Part shown: positions 1-8,000 of the stretch, piece by piece
How positions within the stretch are numbered: the first letter of the stretch is position 1
Layout of the letters: every line of letters starts with the position of its first letter
From: Arachidicoccus ginsenosidivorans
GTDB lineage: Bacteria; Bacteroidota; Bacteroidia; Chitinophagales; Chitinophagaceae
Length of the DNA stretch: 64,000 nt
Assembly (NCBI RefSeq): GCF_007971385.1
Contig: NZ_CP042434.1
Coordinates: forward strand, 1,736,001-1,800,000
Direction: 5' to 3'
Made by a program: the position numbers and the translations under genes
Notes under the pieces: generated by a model
Told to the model about the DNA's origin: nothing
Database searches by the model: none
What the model saw: only the letters and a program-made list of their open reading frames with translations

Positions 1-150
1 TGGCCCCTTATATCCGGCCAGTTTCTGCGGATTATACCGGATAGAAGTATTGGCAGGATGATTCTTATGGGCATCTATAAAGGAACGCTTATGGAACCCT
101 GCCTTCCCTTCCAGGGATGCTATCAGGCCTTCTGGTATTGATAAGGACAC
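1..150 (-). CDS. rRNA cytosine-C5-methyltransferase (NOL1/NOP2/Sun-like), N-terminal fragment cut by window edge
   Basis: The reverse strand reads open from a GTG at 150 to the window edge, giving 50 residues with no stop. An in-frame stop lies five codons upstream of the GTG. The peptide contains a pattern of the type PEGLIASLEG, then a GF...SF...AH stretch, then TSIRYNPQK. This resembles the N-terminal extension of Bacteroidetes RsmB/RsmF-type RNA methyltransferases, which have a similar (V/T)SIRxNP segment before the catalytic domain. The catalytic domain lies outside the window, so SAM-binding and the catalytic Cys cannot be checked. The start codon is uncertain because an ATT/ATA lies just upstream. 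The family call rests on recognition of a short segment only. Confidence 0.45.
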   Translation of the reverse strand, partial: MSLSIPEGLIASLEGKAGFHKRSFIDAHKNHPANTSIRYNPQKLAGYKGP

Positions 151-274
151 GTTAATTATCGATTAATGGCCTCAAAAATAAGAAACTAACGTAGCATTTC
201 ATTTTGAAATCTTTGCGACCTGGCTTATCTTTAACCTTCAGTGACATTTTTTTAATCTTAAAACATAAATAATT

Positions 275-781
275 ATGCGAAAGTTATTTGTCATCCCTGC
301 CTTTTTACTGGTTGCTATGGTAGCCTGTAATTCTGGTACGGAGCAAAATGCAAATACAGACTCTACTGCCACCACAGAGCATCAAATGGATATGACCGCC
401 GGCGAAAATGTGGCTCCATTACCTGCTATTCCTGATGGGGCAAAAGTGTATTTTAAAAACGTAAAAGACGGTCAGAGCGTTTCCTCTCCATTAAAACTCG
501 AGTTTGGTGTCGATAATATGACGGTGACCAAAAAAGCGCCAGACGGGAAAATAGAAGAAGGAGTAGGTCATCACCATCTATTAATCGATGCAGGTGACTC
601 AATTCCAAGTGGAACTATTATTCCTGATGACAGCACGCATATACATTATGGTGGCGGACAGACGGAAGCAACTGTTAACCTGACTCCAGGTAAACACACG
701 CTGACCTTACAATTTGGTGATGCGATCCACCGTTCCTATGGTGCAGCGCTGGCAAATACAATTACGGTCGATGTTAAATAA
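275..781 (+). CDS. DUF4399 domain lipoprotein
   Basis: This 168-residue protein begins with a lipoprotein signal peptide ending in MVAC (lipidated Cys-18), followed by a low-complexity Asn/Thr-rich linker to about residue 45. The rest fits the DUF4399 family: a KVYFKNVKDG opening strand, a GVGHHHLLID segment near residue 100, and HIHYGGGQTE followed by PGKHTLTLQFGD near the C-terminus. The clustered histidines are typical of the family and could bind metal, but no reaction is established for DUF4399. The protein should sit in the periplasm or on the outer membrane. The gene is monocistronic, with a strong terminator 53 bp downstream. Start and stop are unambiguous. Confidence 0.85.
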   Translation: MRKLFVIPAFLLVAMVACNSGTEQNANTDSTATTEHQMDMTAGENVAPLPAIPDGAKVYFKNVKDGQSVSSPLKLEFGVDNMTVTKKAPDGKIEEGVGHHHLLIDAGDSIPSGTIIPDDSTHIHYGGGQTEATVNLTPGKHTLTLQFGDAIHRSYGAALANTITVDVK

Positions 782-833
782 AGATCATTGAACAACATAA
801 ATACATAGGTTCTTAAGGAACTTGCTATAAATG

Positions 834-878
834 GACCGGCGCTTCTTTTTAATTTAAAAAAAGGCGCCGGTCTTTTTT
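834..878 (+). terminator. Rho-independent terminator of the DUF4399 gene
   Basis: A perfect 9-bp GC-rich stem (GACCGGCGC / GCGCCGGTC), extended inward by A/T pairing, is followed directly by a run of six T. It lies 53 bp after the DUF4399 stop codon on the same strand. Confidence 0.9.
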
Positions 879-953
879 AAAACAGCAGGTTATGAGGCGA
901 TTCCACTAAACTGCTGTTAATAGTTGAAAAGCAATTCGTTTTGGTTGCGGACG

Positions 954-1073
954 CTAAGTCCAGTCAATATATTCATCAAAAGCATTCTCAATGGCTTTAA
1001 CGCCTCCATCAATTTCTAACTGCATGCAAGTTAACCAAGGTCCGGGTTTAAAAAATACCCTCCTGAGGGTATT
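954..1073 (-). pseudogene. Possible gene-tail remnant between 781 and 1107
   Basis: The intergenic stretch 879-1106 holds no full gene. On the reverse strand a stop-bounded reading frame of 39 codons contains FKPGPWLTCMQLEI and ends in EYIDWT before TAG. The KPGPWL string recalls the C-terminal part of CCA-adding/poly(A) polymerase-type nucleotidyltransferases, but the match is short and the 5' end has no start codon. I read it as a possible relic of a deleted gene. It could equally be a chance frame. Confidence 0.2.
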
Positions 1074-1075
1074 TT
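1052..1075. other. Perfect hairpin upstream of the sensor kinase
   Basis: AAAATACCCT and AGGGTATTTT form a perfect 10-bp stem around a 4-base loop, ending 31 bp before the kinase start codon. A T-run follows only on the minus strand, so as a terminator it would act leftward. A -7-like TATCTTTA lies between the hairpin and the start codon. Confidence 0.5.
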
Positions 1076-1106
1076 AGGCCCCCTACAATTTATTATCTTT
1101 ATCAAA

Positions 1107-4100
1107 ATGATAACGATGCGCTGTCGTGTAACCATATTACTGCTTTCCCTACTCATATTTTACCAAAATGGTCCTGCTCAGGCGCTCAAATCGGACACTT
1201 TTTCTGTTTTTACCTACGGCCAGGAGCAGGGGCTATCTCAGCTAAATGCCTTGGCCATGGACTTCGACAGTCTTGGATATCTATGGATAGGAACCGAAAA
1301 CGGACTGAATCGGTTCAATGGCTATTCCATGAAAACCTATATGGCTGGCGATAAAGTTGGCGATTTAATTGATGACCATATCCGCGCGATGTATTATGCT
1401 AAGGATACACTCTGGCTGGCAACCGACTCACATTCTCTTGTAGCTTACCTACCCAAAAAAAATAAATTTATCAATTTTTTGGACCAGTTGGACTTTAATC
1501 TACACCCTTATACCAAATACACCAATCTGTTATACCCCATTGACAACACCTACTTACTACTGGGAACCAATGGGAATTGTTTGTTATTCGACAGGCACAC
1601 CAAAAAGTTTACAATTATACCCCTACCTGCTAATGCCAAAAATGACTTTATTACCTCCTGTAGCCAACTCAACGAAGATCAACTGCTTATAGGCACCAAT
1701 AATCACGGTTTATTATTGCTGGATATTGCCAAAAGGTCAATACAAACCAGATCCGCATATAAACTCCTTACAAATGCCACCATTAATAGTATTTATCCCT
1801 ATTCTACAGATCTTTACTTAATAGCCACGGAAAACAGGCTTTACTGGCTTAATAGCAAAACCCAATCAATTAGCCTGGCGCTTAAGGATTTACATCTGCC
1901 AGAAATCACCTCCATTCAGCCTTGGGAGACCCAGGACGGCCAGCCAGCTGTTTTTCTGTCCGCTATTAATCATGGATATATCCTGAATCAGCAAAAGCAG
2001 GTAAAAAAAATCGTTTTCCAGAATCTTCAAAAAGAGAATTTATCTGCTGAAGTCAAAAAAATATTAAAGGATCCACAAGGTGGATTCTGGTTGGGTACAA
2101 ATGGACGGGGTGTCTTCTACTACCATCCTAGGTACAAGAAATTTACACCATTACGCATCAAAACCCCGGACGCCCCCAGACAAGACTTTATCAGCATTTT
2201 TAACTTTCTCAGAGTAGGCAACCGACTTTGGATGGCAACAGAGTTTGGGTTTGCAAGTTATAACCTGCAAACCCAATTATATAAATTTTATCCCAGCAGT
2301 GCACTGGAATATACCCTGGCAAAAGATGCCAATGGAACGATTTGGGGAGGAGGATTTGGACAGGGACTTGTCAGGTATGATCCTGAAAAGGACGGTTTTA
2401 TACCGGTTATCATCCCAATCGAAGACAAAGATGTCATACAGGTAACACCCATTGACAAGGACTTTATTTGGGTGCACACCTGGTCAAATGGCATATTCGC
2501 ATTCAACGTGCACACTCAGGCGGTCAGAAAACTGACTTTAAATAAAAATACACTGGTACGCTCCAGAACGAGTTTTAAAGATCACTTGGGCAACATCTGG
2601 ATCGGCAGTGATGACGGTATTTATAAAATCAAGGGGGATTCCATCCAGCACTTGCACAATCTTTCTAATGAGCGGGTTTTTGACATCACTGAAGATCCAT
2701 CGGGAAATATCTGGGTAGGAACCGCCAAGGGATTGAACAGGATCAGCCCACATACGGATTCCACCATATCCTATACAAAAGCCTCGGGCTTGCCCAATGA
2801 CTTTATTTACGGAGTGCTAGCTGAAGACAATGGCAACATTTGGTGTTCAACCAATTATGGCATCTCCAGATATAACCCGGCCACCAACAGATTCAGGAAT
2901 TACACTGAAACGGACGGATTACAAAATAATGAATTTAATGGTAAAGCAGCCTATAAGGATGATCAGGGCAACCTCTATTTTGGTGGCATGAATGGATTTA
3001 ACTTTTTCGATCCACGCACAATTTATACAAATAAACAGGTGGGCAAAACAGTTATTGAAGATATACAGGTATTCGGCAAATCTATTGCCCAAAACTTGCC
3101 TTACCTCAAAGCGTTAATTTTATCGCATGACCAGAATGTCATTAGTTTTGAATATACCGCCTTAAATTATCTCTGGGCCAATAAGAATCTCTATCAATTT
3201 ATGCTGGAAGGTTTTGATAAAGATTGGCGCAATGTTACCGATTTCAGAAGTACGACCTATACCAATCTTGATCCGGGCAATTACACTTTTAAAGTCAGGG
3301 GCAGCAATAATGATGGCGTGTGGGGTGCCGCTACTTCACTGAAAGTCATTATTAAAGGACCCTGGTACAAAAGTCTCTGGTTTAAGGTACTGCTAGCAGC
3401 CACCCTATTAATAATCATTCTGGGTGTTTTTATGTATAAAAGCTACCGACAAAAATTGGTCAATAAAAAACTATTGACAATGGTCGAAGATAGGACCTCC
3501 GCACTACAAAAAAGCAATCAAGAGCTCAATGAATCACTTGCCCTGTCTGAAAGACAGAAGGAGAATATCACCTTTTTGATGCGGGAGCTTAACCACCGGG
3601 TAAAAAACAACCTACAGATCATTACCAGCCTAATTGATATCCAGGATCTCAGCATTGCCAATCCCAAGGCAAAAAGTAAACTCAAGCTATTACAGAGCAG
3701 AATCTTTACGGTTTCCAGGATACATGATATTCTGACCAATACAGAAGAAAAGGAAGAAATCCGCATCGATCAGTTCTTACAACAACTGGCCAGCGAAATA
3801 ATTGCCTTTTCTGGCAAACCGATTGCTTTAACAGCCAGTTTAAGCCCTGTCAAATATCCCGTTGAAAAGCTGACATATTTGGGGCTAATTCTAAATGAAC
3901 TCATTACCAATTCAATCAAACATGCTTTTGGGCAAACTGCTCAGCCAGAAATTAGCATTCACCTTACTCGGCAAGCGGATAAACTCCAATTTATTTATAA
4001 AGATAATGGGACCGGTTTTAAAGTCGCCACCAATGAGGATAGCAACGAAAAAATGGGTGTCAATCTAGTCAAATTTCTGGCAAAGGAACTGAATGGTATC

Positions 4101-4175
4101 CTGGATTTCAGCCATTCCTGTCTGGCTGAAATCAGCCTTACTTTCGCCAACCAAACTAAAAATAATGAAAAGTAA
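1107..4175 (+). CDS. Two-component sensor histidine kinase with periplasmic beta-propeller (HisKA_2 type)
   Basis: The 1022-residue protein has a signal peptide, then a long series of Reg_prop-type propeller blades recognisable by repeated LWIGTENGLNRF / GNIWVGTAKGLNRI motifs. Next come a Y_Y_Y-like Ig domain (about 660-750), one transmembrane helix (about 755-775), a short coiled coil and a kinase core. The kinase carries LNHRVKNNLQII, placing the phospho-acceptor at His-830, which is characteristic of the HisKA_2 class. The N-box is LNELITNSIKHAF and the G-box has DNGTGF. The propeller usually senses an extracellular or periplasmic ligand, often a glycan. Unlike hybrid PUL regulators (HTCS), it lacks a fused receiver and AraC domain. 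The response regulator is the next gene, overlapping by 11 bp, so the pair is translationally coupled. The ligand cannot be told from sequence. Confidence 0.9.
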   Translation: MITMRCRVTILLLSLLIFYQNGPAQALKSDTFSVFTYGQEQGLSQLNALAMDFDSLGYLWIGTENGLNRFNGYSMKTYMAGDKVGDLIDDHIRAMYYAKDTLWLATDSHSLVAYLPKKNKFINFLDQLDFNLHPYTKYTNLLYPIDNTYLLLGTNGNCLLFDRHTKKFTIIPLPANAKNDFITSCSQLNEDQLLIGTNNHGLLLLDIAKRSIQTRSAYKLLTNATINSIYPYSTDLYLIATENRLYWLNSKTQSISLALKDLHLPEITSIQPWETQDGQPAVFLSAINHGYILNQQKQVKKIVFQNLQKENLSAEVKKILKDPQGGFWLGTNGRGVFYYHPRYKKFTPLRIKTPDAPRQDFISIFNFLRVGNRLWMATEFGFASYNLQTQLYKFYPSSALEYTLAKDANGTIWGGGFGQGLVRYDPEKDGFIPVIIPIEDKDVIQVTPIDKDFIWVHTWSNGIFAFNVHTQAVRKLTLNKNTLVRSRTSFKDHLGNIWIGSDDGIYKIKGDSIQHLHNLSNERVFDITEDPSGNIWVGTAKGLNRISPHTDSTISYTKASGLPNDFIYGVLAEDNGNIWCSTNYGISRYNPATNRFRNYTETDGLQNNEFNGKAAYKDDQGNLYFGGMNGFNFFDPRTIYTNKQVGKTVIEDIQVFGKSIAQNLPYLKALILSHDQNVISFEYTALNYLWANKNLYQFMLEGFDKDWRNVTDFRSTTYTNLDPGNYTFKVRGSNNDGVWGAATSLKVIIKGPWYKSLWFKVLLAATLLIIILGVFMYKSYRQKLVNKKLLTMVEDRTSALQKSNQELNESLALSERQKENITFLMRELNHRVKNNLQIITSLIDIQDLSIANPKAKSKLKLLQSRIFTVSRIHDILTNTEEKEEIRIDQFLQQLASEIIAFSGKPIALTASLSPVKYPVEKLTYLGLILNELITNSIKHAFGQTAQPEISIHLTRQADKLQFIYKDNGTGFKVATNEDSNEKMGVNLVKFLAKELNGILDFSHSCLAEISLTFANQTKNNEK

Positions 4176-4764
4176 AATCTTAATACTGGAGGACGAGACC
4201 ATTATTGCCCATGGCATCAAAATGCATTTGGATAATAATGGATATGATACAGATATTGCTTTAAACCCAACAGATGCCATTACCCTTGTACGCTCCGAAA
4301 ACTATACGGCTCTAATATGTGACATTAACCTTAAAGATAAAATTTCAGGAATCACCTTTGTAAAAGAATATGTAGACCCTAGTATTCCCGTTGTTTTCCT
4401 GACAGCTTACAACGATTTACAAACGATGAAAGAGGCAGAACTGGCCTCCCCGTTTGCCTATGTAACCAAACCTTTTGATAAGGATCACCTATTGATTACT
4501 TTAAATCTGGCGATTTCTAACTGTCGGAAAAAATTCCTCCATAAACTACCCGAAGATATTAATATAGACAAAATCAGTATGAGTATCCGTGAAATAGAAA
4601 TTATCCGTCTGCTTGCCCAAAGCAAAACTTCGGATGAGATTTCAGCGCAACTCTTTATCAGTCCTCAAACCGTGGCCACACACCGCAAGAACATTTTAAG
4701 AAAAACGGGTGCTAAGAGCATGATTGAGCTGGTTTCCCTGGCTATTGAGAAAGGGTGGATTTGA
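4165..4764 (+). CDS. Response regulator, receiver plus LuxR-type HTH
   Basis: I start this at the ATG at 4165, which gives MKSKILILEDE and lies inside the last codons of the kinase. A longer in-frame reading from 4093 would add 24 residues unlike a receiver domain. The product has 199 residues. The receiver spans about 1-115, with acidic residues E9/D10, phosphorylatable Asp-53 (LICDINLKD), Thr in FLTAYND and Lys in YVTKPFD. A GerE/LuxR winged HTH spans about 140-199 (REIEIIRLLAQ ... TVATHRKNILRK). It should be phosphorylated by the preceding kinase and act as a DNA-binding activator. Its targets are unknown. It is convergent with the alpha-galactoside PUL that starts 80 bp further on. Confidence 0.9.
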   Translation: MKSKILILEDETIIAHGIKMHLDNNGYDTDIALNPTDAITLVRSENYTALICDINLKDKISGITFVKEYVDPSIPVVFLTAYNDLQTMKEAELASPFAYVTKPFDKDHLLITLNLAISNCRKKFLHKLPEDINIDKISMSIREIEIIRLLAQSKTSDEISAQLFISPQTVATHRKNILRKTGAKSMIELVSLAIEKGWI

Positions 4765-4845
4765 ATAAAAAAAGTGCAAAAAAGTCCCTTATTTATTTGG
4801 AGAAAATCAAAACATTCACAAGACTAATCAGCACCACTAAATGGG

Positions 4846-6998
4846 TCATAAATCCAGACAAAAAATTGCTGCATCCTTACCAGGCAACTGTATGGACACC
4901 TGCCCATCTGAAAAATCAGCCTTGGCTGTTGACGGCCCCATAATCATCTTACTGGATTTTGGACTTTTTATCCCCAGCCTCAAAAGGGATAATTTCATTG
5001 TCGTCTTATTTTCTCCGTAATTAAATACGCCCAAATACAATTTATTACCCATTCGTTTTTCAAAAACATTGCTGGGTGCTTTGCCCTTTTCTAATACCAC
5101 CGGTCTAAAAGGCTTACCGTCCTTACCGACAATAGCCAACAAGTCCTTGTTCTGCAATAACTTCATTGCGGTAGTGCGCCAAGGACCTCGTTTGCTATAA
5201 TCATCTCCTGTTATCAGGCTTCCTGTTACAACAGCTGATGCAAGTCTTGCACGATTCTCACCAATTGACGCGTCCTTAAAAACCACATGATCGGCATCCA
5301 TAAAATCATACATGTGGCCTTGCCACCAGCCATAGGTTACACTGTTTAAAGTATAAGCTGTTTCGGCGATCGATTTGAAAGCATCGCACGCAATTCGTCT
5401 CATGTGAACATATCTAGCCGTTGCCAGATTCGGAGAGATTGCGGCGTAGGTCAGCATTTTGTTATCCAACACACTATCCAGAAATGTCATGCCATTACAA
5501 AAAGCCTCCATCCCTGTTGTAACACGACTGTCATAATAATGATCTGCCTCTAAAGTAGCATGGCCCAGAAAATCTATTTTGATCATTTTAAAACCCAGAG
5601 ATTTAAAAAACTCAATATATTTTACAATCCGTGCACGCGTTCCAGGATGGGTGGGATCCATCGCACGGCCACCATCCACATCCAGCGGCTTCCCATTAAT
5701 ATAAGTCCATACATCCTTATAGCTGTAATCAGACCCTTCAACTTTACGATCACCCTGTTTACCCCAATCAGTAAAGGGGGCCCAGTAAATCCCAGGCTCA
5801 AACCCCTTAGCGTTACAATAACTTACAAAAGCCTTTAATTTATCGCTATTCCCATCTAATCCACCTTCTATCATTCGATCCCAAAAAGAATCAAGATCGA
5901 TAAACAATTTATGATCTTTTGTTCTATATAGCTTACATGAATCAGCAAAAAATCAATAACCCCTTTGGCAGAGGGCAAATCTATTTTATCCTGCAATACG
6001 CCCCAACTGTTCCATCCTACTGGAGTAGCGCCTTTCCATGGTGCTATGACTGGTGGCTCTGTCAATTTATTATTGGAGCCATAAATTTCCATACCGCTGC
6101 GCCAGTCATCAAAATAACCTACCATTATAAGGGGAGAAGAGATTATACCCTGCTCGGACTCTACCGTCCCGTGCGACCTTAGATCATGAGTCAGCTTCTG
6201 ATCGGTATACCCGCCAAAAGCAGTCAATTGGAAAGATCTGGCCGAATTACCCTGCAAATAAATACCAGATTTCCAGACTTTATGCTCCAACGAACCAACC
6301 ACAAGACCCTTTCTATTCTCATTAAATATAACCGATACCTCACTACTGGTAAATTTAAGGGAGTCTAAACGCTCGGTTTCATAAGTCGCCCACATATCAT
6401 TATCAAATGGGCTATGAAGGCCATAATTATCACCTCCCCAGTTCAGTGACACTTTAGCATTTACCAGAGGACTGCAATAATTTATTGAACGGCCGCATTG
6501 ATACACCTTCGTTCTGGCCAGAAAATAGTTCTTATCCTTAAAAGTCGTAAACGCTTGTTCTAATATTACGCCAGTCTTGTCCTTCCTGTAAATACAGTAA
6601 ACAGTCGCTGGCCCATAGGCGGTTTTAGTCCTGGATTTGGTAAAGTTACGATAGGTCGTATTGGTACTTTCAAACAAAGTATTCACTTTTCCAGTGGTGT
6701 CTATACCTCCCACTATTGCTCCTGCTTGCATCATTTGAATACCGCCCGAAAACAATGCATCATATTTCCCTGTGGCAAAATGGTAAACAATCTTGTTTTT
6801 AGTCCCAAAAGATATATTAAGTACAGTATCTCTATTACCTGGTAATGGACTTGCCATACCACAGTAAGATAAGAATAAAAATAAAACGACAAAAAATGTC
6901 ATTAACTGCTTGCCGCTTCCTTTTATCCTTTTACGATTTAAACTAAACGGGAACCTAGATAAAATCCCCCGATTACTTTTTATGATATTAGCTTCCAT
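4846..6998 (-). CDS. Alpha-galactosidase-like glycoside hydrolase (clan GH-D type), one apparent frameshift
   Basis: Two overlapping reverse frames form one protein. The first (from 6998) has a signal/membrane segment, a beta-rich N-terminal domain and the GWNSWG motif that opens the (beta/alpha)8 barrel. The second continues with FIDLDSFWD, EPGIYWAPFTDWG, KIDFLGH (likely nucleophile Asp) and a C-terminal beta domain. The break is at the six-A run 5947-5952 (T6 on the coding strand). A seventh T gives VIDFFADSCKL and a continuous product of 717 residues. This is the last gene of the PUL, 45 bp after an AraC gene, and should act in the periplasm on alpha-galactosides. The exact GH family is not certain. 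Internal MTFF is an alternative start close to the hydrophobic segment. Confidence 0.7.
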
Positions 6999-7043
6999 AA
7001 GAAATAGTTTAAGTAACTTATAAACAATAAAAATATCGAAGGA

Positions 7044-7940
7044 TTATGCCAAATGTCGCCTTGAGGCTTCTTTATACAAAACCGGAGATATTTTCATATG
7101 TTTTTTAAATTGTCTAGAAAAATAAAAAGGATCCTCATAGCCTATTGCCTCCGCAACATCTTTCACCTTCATATTTTCCAAATATAATAATTGACAGGCT
7201 TTCTGCATTTTTAATTGGATAAAATAATCCATAGGAGGCATACCCGTCGCTTTTTTAAAAATAGTAGAAAAATAAGAAGCAGATAACTGCAACCGCGCTG
7301 CCATCTCCTCTACGGTAAGCCGGGAATCAATCATTTTCTCCATATAACCAATAATTGCTTCAATGCAATTAAGGTCCTCATTTTGATTATTAATCGGCTC
7401 AGGATATAAAAATGAGGCCAAAAAATGATGGAGGCACAAATTTGCATGTCTCAGATTATCAATACTGAACCCACCGGTTAAGCAATTATACATCTCTTCC
7501 CATACAGACAGGCCTCTTTTGTTGAGCGCTAAAGTAACGGGGCCCCTATAACCAAAAATTTCTAAAGACTGGTTGAATAATTCAATATTGGGTCCGGTAA
7601 AATGGACCCAATAAATCGTCCAAGGCTCTTCATTATCAGCACCATAGGTCAATATATCGGAAGTCGCAGGCAAAATAAGGTACTGATTGGGCAAAATATC
7701 AAAATGATGACTGCCGATGGAACAATAACCTTTTCCATGCAGGCAATAAATTAAAATATTGTCCTTGCATCCATTAGCTCTTTGAATATAATGCCTTTTT
7801 GCATTTGGAAAATACCCTATATGTGTAATATAGAATTGATTGAAAGCCGGTGTCTTTTGACAAAAGGCTTCACATACGGCTTCTGGTAAATCGATCATTT
7901 TTTCACCTTCAAATCCATCTGTTCTATTATAATTTTCCAT
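7044..7940 (-). CDS. AraC family regulator (cupin sensor plus double HTH), PUL-embedded
   Basis: I start at the ATG at 7940 (MENYNRTD); the reading from 7949 would need a TTG. The product has 298 residues. An N-terminal AraC-binding cupin domain (about 40-160) contains ILIYCLHGKGYCSIG and PWTIYWVHFTGPN. The C-terminal AraC HTH pair (about 190-295) contains LTVEEMAARLQLS ... YFSTIFKK and IGYEDPFYFSRQFKKHM. It lies inside the alpha-galactoside operon, 60 bp after GH36 and 45 bp before the last hydrolase. That points to sugar-responsive control of this PUL, probably as an activator. Two paralogues with the same architecture lie at 18806 and 19744. Confidence 0.88.
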   Translation of the reverse strand: MENYNRTDGFEGEKMIDLPEAVCEAFCQKTPAFNQFYITHIGYFPNAKRHYIQRANGCKDNILIYCLHGKGYCSIGSHHFDILPNQYLILPATSDILTYGADNEEPWTIYWVHFTGPNIELFNQSLEIFGYRGPVTLALNKRGLSVWEEMYNCLTGGFSIDNLRHANLCLHHFLASFLYPEPINNQNEDLNCIEAIIGYMEKMIDSRLTVEEMAARLQLSASYFSTIFKKATGMPPMDYFIQLKMQKACQLLYLENMKVKDVAEAIGYEDPFYFSRQFKKHMKISPVLYKEASRRHLA

Positions 7941-8000
7941 AAAAATCAATTTAAAGAATCTTTTAAATGAATCACTTTCTATTTACTGCTTATCCAAATA

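Noticed and set aside
4093-4164. Upstream start for the response regulator at 4093
   Set aside because: The added residues overlap the kinase end and do not resemble a receiver domain; the ATG at 4165 gives the canonical first strand.
5946-5952. T_TTT_TTG slippery heptamer in the correct frame at the break of the 4846-6998 hydrolase gene, suggesting programmed -1 frameshifting
   Set aside because: About 16 other breaks in the window have the same homopolymer signature, so a miscounted T-run is much more likely than programmed recoding. No stimulatory structure was evident.
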